From positions 3,148,001 through 3,212,000 of the forward strand of contig NZ_CP030265.1 of assembly GCF_008843145.1 (NCBI RefSeq): a DNA stretch of 64,000 nucleotides, given 5' to 3'. Positions 10,163 through 19,191 of the stretch are shown here, piece by piece (within the stretch, counting starts at the first letter, position 1; every line of letters begins with the position of its first letter). This DNA is from Skermanella pratensis. GTDB lineage: Bacteria > Pseudomonadota > Alphaproteobacteria > Azospirillales > Azospirillaceae. A model generated the notes under the pieces. The model saw only the letters and a list, made by a program, of their open reading frames with translations. It did no database searches and was not told where the DNA came from. Position numbers and translations under genes: made by a program.

Positions 10163-12265
10163 ATGGACGGACGCCGCAGACTGGCCTTCCTGTTCGCGTC
10201 GGTCGGCGCGGTGGCTGCCGTTCTGATGATCCTTCTGCCGATGGCGCTCGCGAACGCCGGTGGGAGCGGAGACCCCCTGGTGACCCAGGCCGTCGCCGGG
10301 GTAGCCATCGCCTTGGCCGCCGTTTTCGCGCTGTGGCGGATCGTGGACGGAAGCATCCTGCGGTCCCTGACGGCGCTGGCCGGCGAGGCCCGCGTGATCG
10401 GTCACGGCACCGTCGCGGCCCGGGTTCCGCCGGAGCGGTACGCGGCGCTGGCGCCCCTGCCGCAGGCGATCAACGAACTGGGAGAAAAGCTGGCCGCGGC
10501 CCGGTCCGACATCGACGAGGCGGTCGCCTCCTCGACCGCCGTGGTCCAGGAACAGAAGAGCCGGCTTTCCACCCTGTTGCGCGACCTGCACGAGGGCGTT
10601 CTGGTGTGCAACCAGCAGCACCAGATCCTGCTCTACAACCAGGCCGCCCTTACCCTGCTCCACCTGACCGGCGACCTGGGCCTCGGCCGGAACCTGCTCC
10701 AGGTGGTGACCCGGGCGCCCGTGCTCCACACGCTGGAGCGGCTGACCCTGCGGGTCAAGGACGGGCGCCACCACAGCCACTCCATGGGCGTCACGGCCGA
10801 GTTCGTCGCCGCGACGACCGATGGACGCTACCTGCTCCAGGGACGCATGAGCCTGATCCTCAAGGAGGAGGACGTCATAACCGGCTATGTGGTCACCTTC
10901 GACGACGTCACCGCCGAACTCGCGGCTCTGGGCAAGCGCGATGCGGTCCTTCGCGCCGCGACCGAGGGTTTCCGGCCGCCGGTCGCCAACCTGCGGGCCG
11001 CGGCCGAGACCTTGTCGGACAATCCGGACCTCGACAGGGAATCGCGCCGGGCCTTCGAACAGGTGATCCTGGAAGAATGCGCGGCCCTGGCCAACCGCCT
11101 GGAAAGCGTCACCGGCGACTACCGCAGCATCATCACCGGCGCTTGGCCCATGAGCGACATCCACTCGGGCAACCTGATCAACCTGGTGATCGCCCGGGTC
11201 GTCGCCGCCGGCGGGCCGAACATCACGCTGACCGGGCTGCCGCAGTGGCTGCACGGCGACAGCTACAGCCTCGTCGTGCTGCTCGACCATCTGGTGGGCC
11301 GGCTGGGCGAAGTCACCGGCGCCAAGAACTTCGATCTCTCGGCGGAGACCGGTGGATCCTGGGTCTTCGTCGACATCTCGTGGAGCGGCACGCCGGTCGC
11401 CTCGTCCCTGGTGGACAGCTGGATGGAACAGCCTCTGCCCGACGCGCTGGGCGGCCTGACCGTCACCGACGTCCTCCAGCATCACCGGAGCGAGCTGTGG
11501 TGCGACGCGCCCCGTCCGGGACTGGCGCGCATGCGCGTGCCGCTGCCGCCGACCGAGCAGCTCCATGGCCACGCGGACCGGGCGCCGCCCTCGGCGCGGC
11601 CGGAATTCTTCGACTTCTCCCTGCTGCACCAGCCGATCGCCACGGCCGAGCTGGGCCGGACGCCCCTCGACAAACTGACCTTCGTCGTTTTTGATACCGA
11701 AACGACCGGCCTTCGCCCGTCGGACGGGGACGAGATCATCCAGATCGCCGGCGTGCGGATCGTCAACGGGCGCATCCTCACCGGAGAGACCTTCAGCCAG
11801 CTCGTCGATCCCGGCCGGCCGATCCCGCCGGAGACCATCCGGTTCCACGGCGTCACCGACGACATGGTGCGCGGCAAGCCCCGGGCCTCTGTGGTACTGC
11901 CGCAGTTCCACCTGTTCGTGTCGGGCGCCGTGCTGGTCGCCCACAATGCCGCCTTCGACCTCAAGTTCCTCAAGATGAAGGAAAAGGTCAGCGGGGTCCG
12001 GTTCGACCACCCCGTGCTCGACACGATGCTGCTGTCGCGCCAGCTCCAGGGGCCGGACGCCGACCACACGCTGGACGGCATCGCCAAGCGGATGGGCATC
12101 CAGGTGGTCGACCGCCACACCGCCCTGGGCGACAGCCTGCTGACCGCAGCGATCTTCCTGCGGTTCGTCGACATGCTGCGGGAGCAGAATGTCATCACCC
12201 TCGACGACGCGATCCGAAGCGCCAACATCCTGGTCGAACTGCACGCGCGGGAGCGGGCGTTTTGA
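10163..12265 (+). CDS. Degenerate HAMP-PAS-histidine-kinase-like protein fused to a DnaQ-type 3'-5' exonuclease
   Basis: A 700-aa fusion. Two N-terminal membrane helices (to about residue 62) lead into a HAMP-like linker and coiled coil. A PAS-like sensor follows (about 135-255), then a HisKA-like segment where the acceptor His is Glu268 (ATEGFRPPV in place of VTHELRTPL). The next region resembles a HATPase fold but shows no N, G1 or G2 boxes. Residues ~503-690 form a DEDDh exonuclease: Asp511 and Glu513 (FDTET), Asp599 (HNAAFD), His652 and Asp657 (DRHTALGD). Kinase activity is thus unlikely, whereas 3'-5' nuclease activity on DNA or RNA is predicted. It overlaps the next gene by 4 bp. Confidence 0.85.
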   Translation: MDGRRRLAFLFASVGAVAAVLMILLPMALANAGGSGDPLVTQAVAGVAIALAAVFALWRIVDGSILRSLTALAGEARVIGHGTVAARVPPERYAALAPLPQAINELGEKLAAARSDIDEAVASSTAVVQEQKSRLSTLLRDLHEGVLVCNQQHQILLYNQAALTLLHLTGDLGLGRNLLQVVTRAPVLHTLERLTLRVKDGRHHSHSMGVTAEFVAATTDGRYLLQGRMSLILKEEDVITGYVVTFDDVTAELAALGKRDAVLRAATEGFRPPVANLRAAAETLSDNPDLDRESRRAFEQVILEECAALANRLESVTGDYRSIITGAWPMSDIHSGNLINLVIARVVAAGGPNITLTGLPQWLHGDSYSLVVLLDHLVGRLGEVTGAKNFDLSAETGGSWVFVDISWSGTPVASSLVDSWMEQPLPDALGGLTVTDVLQHHRSELWCDAPRPGLARMRVPLPPTEQLHGHADRAPPSARPEFFDFSLLHQPIATAELGRTPLDKLTFVVFDTETTGLRPSDGDEIIQIAGVRIVNGRILTGETFSQLVDPGRPIPPETIRFHGVTDDMVRGKPRASVVLPQFHLFVSGAVLVAHNAAFDLKFLKMKEKVSGVRFDHPVLDTMLLSRQLQGPDADHTLDGIAKRMGIQVVDRHTALGDSLLTAAIFLRFVDMLREQNVITLDDAIRSANILVELHARERAF

Positions 12266-12510
12266 CCACCCGGCGCGACAGGGCGCCCCCCGGTGGATCT
12301 CCGGGATCACCGTCGGGTGAACGCCTCGTCGCGCTGTTCCTGCTGGCGCTGGTGCTGTTCAACCCGCCGCTGCTGAAAGCGTTCGGCGCTCCCGGCTCGT
12401 TTTTCGGCTGGCCGGCGCTGCTGGTCTACATCTTCGGCACCTGGGCCCTGGTGATCGTCCTGCTCGGGCTGGCGATGGAACGACGGCACCGCGACGAGGA
12501 CAATCGGTGA
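12262..12510 (+). CDS. Two-TM small subunit-like protein upstream of the SSS kinase
   Basis: An 82-aa protein with a basic, disordered N-terminus and two membrane helices (LVALFLLALVLF and LLVYIFGTWALVIVLLGLAM), ending RRHRDEDNR. It starts with TTG inside the previous stop codon and overlaps the kinase gene by one base (TGATG), so translation is coupled. Small two-TM proteins next to sodium:solute symporter genes (DUF4212 or DUF485 type) are known. Size and layout fit that role, but family membership is inferred. Confidence 0.75.
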   Translation: MTTRRDRAPPGGSPGSPSGERLVALFLLALVLFNPPLLKAFGAPGSFFGWPALLVYIFGTWALVIVLLGLAMERRHRDEDNR

Positions 12511-15290
12511 TGCCGGCGTCGCTGATCGCCGTCGCCTCCTTCTCCTACCTGTTCCTGCTGTTCGCGATCGCCTGGGTGGCGGACCGCAGGGCCGACCGGG
12601 GCCGCAGCGTCATCGCGAGCCCCTATGTCTACGCCCTGTCCCTCGGCGTCTTCTGCACCACCTGGACCTTCTACGGCAGCGTCGGACGGGCAGCGACCCT
12701 CGGCATCGGGTTCCTGCCGGTCTATCTCGGGCCGACGCTGGTCATGGTGCTGGCATATCCGGTGATCGCCAAGATCCTGCGGATCGCCCGCAAGCAGCGC
12801 AGCACCTCGATCGCCGATTTCATCGCGTCCCGCTACGGCAAGAGCCAGCTGCTCGGCGGTCTGGTCGCCGCCGTCGCGATCGTCGGCATCACGCCCTACA
12901 TAGCGCTGCAGCTCAAGGCGGTGTCGGTCAGCTTCGACCTGCTGGCCGGTACCGACCCCTCGGGCTTCGGGACCGGTCCCCAGGCGGCCCTTCTCGCGGA
13001 CAAGGCGTTCTACGTGGCCTTGCTGATGGCCGCCTTCGCCATCGTGTTCGGCACCCGCAACATCGACGCCACCGAGCACCACCAGGGGATGGTCGCGGCG
13101 GTCGCGTTCGAGAGCGTGATCAAGCTGGTCTCCTTCCTGGCGGTCGGCATCATGGTCGTGTGGGGCCTGCATGACGGCTTCACCGACCTGTTCGACCGGG
13201 CGGCGGCCGATCCGAGGACCGCGCGCCTGCTGACCGCAGAGCCGGCCCTGGCGGACGGCAGCTGGATCACGGTCACGCTCCTCTCCATGGCGGCGATCAT
13301 CTGCCTGCCGCGCCAGTTCCAGGTGACGGTGGTGGAGAACATACGGGAGTCGCACCTGCGCCGCGCGGTCTGGCTGTTCCCGCTCTACATGCTGCTGATC
13401 AACCTGTTCGTGCTGCCGGTGGCGGTTGCCGGCATGCTGCTGTTCCCCGGCGGCACGGTCGATCCCGACATGTTCGTCCTCGCCGTGCCGCTGTCGGAAG
13501 GCTGGCGCGCCCTCGCCATGTTCGCCTTCCTGGGGGGCCTGTCGGCGGCCACCAGCATGATCATCGTGGAGACGGTGGCGCTCAGCACCATGGTTTCCAA
13601 CGACCTCGTCATCCCGGCGCTTCTCAACCTGCGTGTCCTGAAGCTGGACCGCCACCCGGACCTGACGCCCCTGCTGCTGGCGATCCGGCGCGTCGCCATC
13701 CTGACGATCCTGCTGCTGGGCTACGCCTATTTCCGGTTCGCCGGCAGCGCCTATGCGCTGGGAGCCATCGGGCTGATCTCCTTCACCGCGGTCGCCCAGT
13801 TCGCCCCGGCCCTGATCGGCGGCATCTTCTGGAGCCGGGCGACCCGGCGCGGCGCCATCGCCGGGCTGGTCGCCGGCATCGCCGCCTGGACCTACACGCT
13901 GCTCCTGCCCTCCTTCGCGCGGTCGGGCTGGCTGGACCCCGGTTTCCTGACCGATGGTCCCGCCGGCATGACCCTGCTGCGCCCCTATGCCCTGTTCGGC
14001 CTCGAAGGGCTCGACCCGCTGTCGCATGCGCTGTTCTGGAGCATGCTCGCCAATCTCGGGCTCTATGTCGGCGTGTCGCTGTTCGACCGGCCCAGCGTCG
14101 GGGAGCGGGTCCAGGCCCACGCCTTCGTCGACGTATTCCGCCAGACCGAACGTTCGATCGAGGGCGGCACTTGGCGGGGCAGCACGACGGTCGGCGACCT
14201 CGTCGCCCTGGTCGGGCGGTTTCTCGGGCCGCAGCGTGCCGAGCAGGCTTTCGCCGGCTTCGCCCGGGGCCGCAACATCGACCTGCGCCGCGACCGCCGG
14301 GCGACCGCCGAACTGGTCCGGTTCGGCGAGCGGCTCATGGCCGGCGCGGTCGGCGCCGCCTCCGCCCGCGTGGCGCTCGCCTCCGCGATCAAAGGCGGCG
14401 AAGTTACCATGGCCGAGCTGTTGCGAATGCTGGACGAGACCAGCCAGGTGCTGGAATACAGCCGGCAGCTCGAACAGAAGTCCGCCGAGCTGGAGCGCAC
14501 CTCGGCGGCGCTTCGGGCCGCCAACGAAAAGCTGCTGGAACTGGACCGGCTCAAGGACGAATTCCTGTCCACCGTCACGCACGAGCTGCGGACGCCGCTG
14601 ACCTCCGTGCGAGCCTTCGCAGAGATCCTGCACGACAATCCCGACATCGACCGCGAGCAGTCGCAGGAGTTCCTGGGCCTGATCATCCGGGAGAGCGAGC
14701 GCCTGACCCGGCTGATCAACCAGGTCCTCGACATGGCCAAGATCGAGGCGGGCGAGATCGACTGGACCATCGGCCCGGTCGATCTCGCCGCGATCATGCG
14801 CGACGCCGCGGCGACCACCGCCCAGGTGTTCAAGGATAAGGACATCGTCCTGGAACAGAATGTTCCGGCCGGCGTGCCGCTGGTCCGGGGAGACCACGAC
14901 CGACTGACGCAGGTCGCGATGAACCTGCTGTCCAACGCCGCCAAGTTCACCCCGTCCGGAACCGGCCGGGTGGTTGTCAGCGTCGAGCCGGTCGCGGAGG
15001 GGGTCCGCGTCGCCGTCGCCGACAACGGCCCGGGCATCGCGCCCGGCGATGCGGAAATCGTCTTCGACAAGTTCCGCCAGGTCGGCAACACCATGACCGA
15101 CAAGCCGCAAGGCACCGGCTTGGGCCTTGCCATATGCAAACGCATCGTCGAACATCTGGACGGTCGCATCTGGGTGGAAACCGCTCCGGACCGTGGTGCA
15201 ACCTTCGCCTTCGTCATCCCTTACCAGAGCGCTTCTTCAACCCCTTCTCCCCCGGGCGCCGAAACAGTGGCGACCGCAGCCGAAGATTGA
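12510..15290 (+). CDS. Sodium:solute symporter-histidine kinase fusion (CbrA/CrbS-like)
   Basis: A 926-aa sensor. The N-terminal ~500 residues are an SSS-family transporter module with about 13 helices (FCTTWTFYGSVGRAATLGIGFLP; RSTSIADFIASRYGK). A linker and coiled coil lead to HisKA with the acceptor His691 (VTHELRTPLT), then a complete HATPase: N box NLLSNAAKF, G1 DNGPGIAP, G2 GTGLGLAI. CbrA and CrbS of this type control carbon or acetate use in gammaproteobacteria, so nutrient sensing is likely. ATG at 12510 is used; GTG at 12507 is in frame. The partner is probably the lone receiver at 9766 or an unlinked regulator. Confidence 0.9.
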   Translation: MPASLIAVASFSYLFLLFAIAWVADRRADRGRSVIASPYVYALSLGVFCTTWTFYGSVGRAATLGIGFLPVYLGPTLVMVLAYPVIAKILRIARKQRSTSIADFIASRYGKSQLLGGLVAAVAIVGITPYIALQLKAVSVSFDLLAGTDPSGFGTGPQAALLADKAFYVALLMAAFAIVFGTRNIDATEHHQGMVAAVAFESVIKLVSFLAVGIMVVWGLHDGFTDLFDRAAADPRTARLLTAEPALADGSWITVTLLSMAAIICLPRQFQVTVVENIRESHLRRAVWLFPLYMLLINLFVLPVAVAGMLLFPGGTVDPDMFVLAVPLSEGWRALAMFAFLGGLSAATSMIIVETVALSTMVSNDLVIPALLNLRVLKLDRHPDLTPLLLAIRRVAILTILLLGYAYFRFAGSAYALGAIGLISFTAVAQFAPALIGGIFWSRATRRGAIAGLVAGIAAWTYTLLLPSFARSGWLDPGFLTDGPAGMTLLRPYALFGLEGLDPLSHALFWSMLANLGLYVGVSLFDRPSVGERVQAHAFVDVFRQTERSIEGGTWRGSTTVGDLVALVGRFLGPQRAEQAFAGFARGRNIDLRRDRRATAELVRFGERLMAGAVGAASARVALASAIKGGEVTMAELLRMLDETSQVLEYSRQLEQKSAELERTSAALRAANEKLLELDRLKDEFLSTVTHELRTPLTSVRAFAEILHDNPDIDREQSQEFLGLIIRESERLTRLINQVLDMAKIEAGEIDWTIGPVDLAAIMRDAAATTAQVFKDKDIVLEQNVPAGVPLVRGDHDRLTQVAMNLLSNAAKFTPSGTGRVVVSVEPVAEGVRVAVADNGPGIAPGDAEIVFDKFRQVGNTMTDKPQGTGLGLAICKRIVEHLDGRIWVETAPDRGATFAFVIPYQSASSTPSPPGAETVATAAED

Positions 15291-15300
15291 CGGAAAAGGC

Positions 15301-16050
15301 GTGTCCATAATTCTCATCGGTTTTCTTGCCAGTCTCGCCGCCGGTTCCGCCACCGGCCTGGGGGCCGTGCCCCTGCTGTTCCTGCGCAAGGTCTCCAGCC
15401 GCCTCCAGAACGGGCTGCTGGGTTTCGCCGCCGGCGTGATGCTGGCGGCCTCGTTCTTCTCGCTGATCCTGCCCGCGCTGGAGACCGGCGCCGGGCCGGC
15501 CGTGGTCGGTGCCGGCATCCTGCTCGGCGCCACGTGCCTCTGGGCGCTCGACCTGTTCACCCCGCACGAGCATTTCATCAAGGGCCGCCAGGGTCCGGAG
15601 ACCGACACTTTCAGGCGCATCTGGCTGTTCGTGATCGCCATCACCCTGCACAACATCCCGGAAGGCCTTGCGGTCGGCGTCGGCTTCGGCACCGGCAACA
15701 CAGCGATCGGGTTTCCCCTCGCCTTCGGGATCGGCCTCCAGAACATGCCGGAAGGCTTGGCCGTGGCCGTGGCGCTCCACAGCATCGGTTACCAGCGCGG
15801 CAAGGCCGTCGCCATCGCCCTGGCGACCGGGTTGGTCGAACCGCTGGGCGCGCTCTTCGGGCTTCTCGCCGTGTCCCTGGCGGCCCCCCTGCTCCCCTGG
15901 GGACTCGCCTTCGCCGCCGGCGCCATGATCTTCGTGGTCAGCAACGAGATCATCCCGGAAACCCACCGCGCCGGGCTGGAGAAGGCGGCGAGCGTCGGCC
16001 TCATGCTGGGGTTCGTCATCATGCTGTACCTGGACGTCTCGCTCGGGTGA
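15301..16050 (+). CDS. ZIP-family metal transporter
   Basis: A 249-aa membrane protein with about eight helices. Helices 4 and 5 carry the ZIP metal-site signatures HNIPEGLAVGVGFG and NMPEGLAVAVALH. The family moves divalent metals, usually zinc, into the cytoplasm, and this subgroup resembles ZupT. The GTG start at 15301 has GGAAAAGG just upstream and lies 10 bp after the kinase gene, so it is the last gene of the signalling operon. Whether it is functionally linked or simply co-transcribed is unclear. Confidence 0.88.
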   Translation: MSIILIGFLASLAAGSATGLGAVPLLFLRKVSSRLQNGLLGFAAGVMLAASFFSLILPALETGAGPAVVGAGILLGATCLWALDLFTPHEHFIKGRQGPETDTFRRIWLFVIAITLHNIPEGLAVGVGFGTGNTAIGFPLAFGIGLQNMPEGLAVAVALHSIGYQRGKAVAIALATGLVEPLGALFGLLAVSLAAPLLPWGLAFAAGAMIFVVSNEIIPETHRAGLEKAASVGLMLGFVIMLYLDVSLG

Positions 16051-16101
16051 TCATCCGTCCACTTTCTTGTTAGTCAGGGTGAACCCCAACGGAGGATTAC
16101 C

Positions 16102-16281
16102 ATGGCCGACGAGCAGCGCCCGGGCGAGACCCCGACCAGCCCAAAGAGCCCCCGCATCCCACGCCCGCCATCCAAGGAGGAGGTGGACCAGATCAGCGAG
16201 GCCCAGTCCATGATCACCGACGACTGGACCGGCGAAGGCGGCGAAAATCCGGCGGACCAGGAAAAGCCGGCGGACCGGTGA
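16102..16281 (+). CDS. Small disordered acidic protein (59 aa)
   Basis: Begins MADEQRPGETPTSPKSP and ends KPADR. Rich in Pro, Glu, Asp and Lys with no hydrophobic segment, so it is probably disordered and cytosolic. The ATG has a strong, well-spaced GGAGG (16091-16095), which is the main support for it being a gene. It sits between the ZIP transporter and the aldolase on the same strand. The family is not recognised. Confidence 0.55.
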   Translation: MADEQRPGETPTSPKSPRIPRPPSKEEVDQISEAQSMITDDWTGEGGENPADQEKPADR

Positions 16282-16329
16282 TAAGCTGGATGCCGGTCCG
16301 CTGATCCGCAGTCCCAGGGAGGAGAAGGA

Positions 16330-17256
16330 ATGGGCGAAAAGCTGAACGAACGGGCGAACGGCGTGTACATCATCGCCGCCACGCCGTTCGAGGACGACGG
16401 CAAGCTGGACCTTGCCAGCACCGACCGGATGGTGGACTTCTACCTGGAGTGCGGCGTCGACGGCATGACGATCCTCGGCATCATGGGCGAGGCGCCGAAA
16501 CTTACCCCGGACGAGCAGCAGGACTTCATGCGCCGCGTGTTCGACCGGATCGCCGGCCGCATTCCGGTGATCGTGGGCGTCAGCAATCCGGGAACCAACA
16601 ACCTCGCCGCATTCGCTCATTCCGCCCTGGATGCCGGTGCCGCCGGCGTCATGATCGCCCCCCTGTCCGGCCTGAAGACCGAGGAACAGGTGATCGCCTA
16701 TTTCGCGGAGACCCTGCGCATCCTCGGCCCCGACGTGCCGGTCGTGTTCCAGGACTATCCGCAGGTGACCCAGGTCCCCGTCTCCGTCGCGACGCTGCGG
16801 CGGGTGTTCGACGACCATCCCCAGATCGTGATGCTGAAGCACGAGGACGCGCCGGGCCTGCGCAAGCTCAGCCAGATCCGAAACTGGCCCGACACCGGCG
16901 GACGCCGCATCAGCATCCTGGTCGGCAACGGCGGGCTTCACCTGCCCCAGGAACTCAGGCGCGGCGCCGACGGCGCCATGACCGGCTTCGCCTACCCGGA
17001 GATGCTGGTCCAGGTCTGCCGCCGCTTCTTTGCCGGCGACGCCGATGGGGCCGAGGACCTGTTCGACACCTACCTGCCGATCGTGCGCCACGAACAGCAG
17101 GCCGGCATCGGCCTCGCCATTCGCAAGGAGATCCTGCGCCGGCGCGGGGTCCTGGCCTCGGCCGCCGTCCGCGCGCCCGGTCCCAGGCTCAACGCCGACG
17201 ACCATAAGGAACTGGACAGCTTGATGGCCCGACTGGAGACCAGGCTGGGCGGCTGA
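16330..17256 (+). CDS. DapA-family aldolase/dihydrodipicolinate synthase-like protein
   Basis: A class I TIM-barrel lyase of 308 aa. The Schiff-base Lys is in IVMLKHED and the proton-relay Tyr in VFQDYPQ. The substrate loop reads LGIMGEAPKL instead of the GTTGE of true DapA, so the substrate is probably another 2-keto acid. It lacks lysine-pathway neighbours. The ribosome binding site is GGAGGAGAAGG. A strong terminator follows. Alternatives within the family are keto-deoxy-sugar-acid aldolases or hydratase-aldolases. Confidence 0.85.
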   Translation: MGEKLNERANGVYIIAATPFEDDGKLDLASTDRMVDFYLECGVDGMTILGIMGEAPKLTPDEQQDFMRRVFDRIAGRIPVIVGVSNPGTNNLAAFAHSALDAGAAGVMIAPLSGLKTEEQVIAYFAETLRILGPDVPVVFQDYPQVTQVPVSVATLRRVFDDHPQIVMLKHEDAPGLRKLSQIRNWPDTGGRRISILVGNGGLHLPQELRRGADGAMTGFAYPEMLVQVCRRFFAGDADGAEDLFDTYLPIVRHEQQAGIGLAIRKEILRRRGVLASAAVRAPGPRLNADDHKELDSLMARLETRLGG

Positions 17257-17273
17257 TCCGGAATGCCGAATCA

Positions 17274-17316
17274 AAAGCGCCGGCGGGGGATCGCTCTCCC
17301 GCCGGCGCTTTCATTT
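17274..17316. terminator. Bidirectional intrinsic terminator
   Basis: AAAGCGCCGGCGGG (17274-17287) pairs perfectly with CCCGCCGGCGCTTT (17298-17311) around a 10-base loop, then CATTT. The flanking A and T runs let it act on both strands, between the converging aldolase and sigma-factor genes. Confidence 0.88.
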
Positions 17317-17337
17317 AACCCGACTCCCGGGTTGGCC

Positions 17338-18941
17338 TCAGCCTTCCAGGAAGGTCTTCAGAACCCGGGCGTGCTTTGCCCGGCCGAGCCGTTGCAGCGC
17401 CTTCGCCTCGACCTGGCGGATGCGCTCGCGGGTCACGTTGTAGTCGCGGCCGATGTCCTCCAGCGTCTCCTCGGTCCCGGCAAGGCCGAAGCGACGGCGG
17501 ATGATGTCGGCCTCGCGCGGGTGAGGTCGTCCAGGATCTCCGACAGCTTCTCGCGCAGCGAGCCGGCGGCGATCGCGTCGAACGCACCGGTCGTGGCGCT
17601 GTCCTCCAGGAAGTCGCCCAGCCGCGCGCCGTCGTCGTCGTCACCGACCGGAGCGTCCAGGCTGACCGCGTCGGCCGCCATGCGCAGCAGTTCGGCGACC
17701 TTCTCGACCGGCATCGCCAGAGCGGTCGCGATATCCTCGTTGGTCGGCTCGATGCCCCGGCGCAGGCGGAGCTGAACCGCGCAACGGCGGATCTTGGTCA
17801 GTGCCTCGCAGGCATGGGCCGGCATGCGGATCGTGCGGCCCTGGTCGGCCAGCGCCCGGGTCATCGACTGCCGGATCCACCAGGTCGCATAGGTCGAGAA
17901 CTTGTAGCCGCGCCGCCAATCGAACTTCTCGATCGCGGTCATCAGGCCGATATTGCCCTCCTGCACCAGATCCAGGAACGGCAGGCCCCGGTTCAGATGC
18001 TTGCGGGCCAGGGCCGCGACCAACCGCAAATTGGCCTTGGCGAAGGATTCCTTGGTGCGGATCTGGTCATTCTGCGACCGCTGCAGGCGGGCGGAGAGCT
18101 CGCGGAACTGGCTGATCGGCAGCTCGACGGTCTGGCCGATCTCGGCCAGCTCGGCGAACAGGGCATCGACTTCCTGGCCCTTGCGCTCGGCCAGCTTGGC
18201 CCAGGCACCGCTCTTGGCAGCCCGCTTGGCCAGCCAGTTCTCCTCATCCTCGGAGCCGAGATAGGCTTCCAGGAAGGCCTCGCGCTTGATGCCGCTGGCC
18301 ATGACGACGCGGGCCAGACGACCGTCGACGCCGACGATGCGCCGGTTGACGTCGCGCATTGCGTTGATCAGCTCGGTGCGCATGTCGATCGACAGCGGCA
18401 GCTCGCGGATCAACGCGGCGGCAGCCGCGGCGTCGGTCCGATGGACCGCCTCGATCCGCTCCAGCGCCTCGACCACCGACGCGGCCAGTTCGGCAGCGGA
18501 TATCACCGGAACCGCCACGGCCTCCGCTACTTCCGTATCCCCATCGGCGACCTCGGCGAGGTCGTCGTCCAGCGCCGCGTCCTCGCTCTCGGCTTCGGCC
18601 CCCAAGCGGGCGAATCGCTCGAGGTCCACGACGGTGCCGACATTGACGGAACCGTCGCGCAGACCCTGGAGGCTCCGCATGAGCCGGGTGCAAGTGAAGG
18701 GGCTGGCCGCGATCACGTCGTCGATGGCGGCACGGGCGGCCTCCATGCGCTGGGCAAGCGTCACCTCCTGCTCACGCGTCAGCAGCGGGTGCTGCGCCAC
18801 GTCACGCAGGTAAAGCCGGACCGGGTCGGTCGAATGCTCGGCGAAGGCGATGTTGCCGCGGGCTCCCGCAGTCTCGTTGCGCACCGCAGTGGCGCGATCG
18901 GCGTCGGCGACAGGATGCGCCGTGATTTCAAGGGCGGTCAT
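17338..18941 (-). CDS. Sigma-70 family RNA polymerase sigma factor (RpoD-like, group 1/2), frameshifted before region 4
   Basis: Directs RNA polymerase to -35/-10 promoters. Region 1.2 ([21 protein letters not shown]) and a long nonconserved region are followed by region 2 ([42 protein letters not shown]) and region 3. The frame breaks at 17519-17521 (three Gs on the + strand, probably four originally), leaving a nonsense tail that stops at 17433. One added base restores region 4 ([13 protein letters not shown] ... [14 protein letters not shown]) and a 534-aa product stopping at 17338. It is shorter than housekeeping RpoD (~650 aa) and may be a group 2 factor. ATG 18941 has GAGGA upstream. 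Confidence 0.85.
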
Positions 18942-19191
18942 AACGATTGTCCTCGGATTTCCAACTCAGTCCCGCCGACCCCTGCCGAGGCGGAGGAATA
19001 GAAATTCACTCGTTTCGGAAACCATTGTCGCGGCACCGCCTTCGTCTCGCGGCACCGCTCACGTTACCAAAATCTGACACAGCTATTTCCGATCGGTGAA
19101 CGGCGGGCCATTTCGGTCTTTACGGGCAGTTTGTCAAGGGCTAAACCGCGAATTCCAGACAACACGGTACAGGTCGTTTTGTCGCGCCCCA

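Noticed and set aside
12426-15155. A 909-codon open frame antisense to the SSS kinase
   Set aside because: It mirrors the kinase gene on the other strand, is rich in Asp/Gln/Arg/His as expected for a GC-rich shadow frame, and shows no domain.
16287-16302. A sigma-54 promoter before the DapA-like gene
   Set aside because: GG and GC are ten bases apart, but the surrounding bases (TGGATG, CCGCT) do not fit the consensus.
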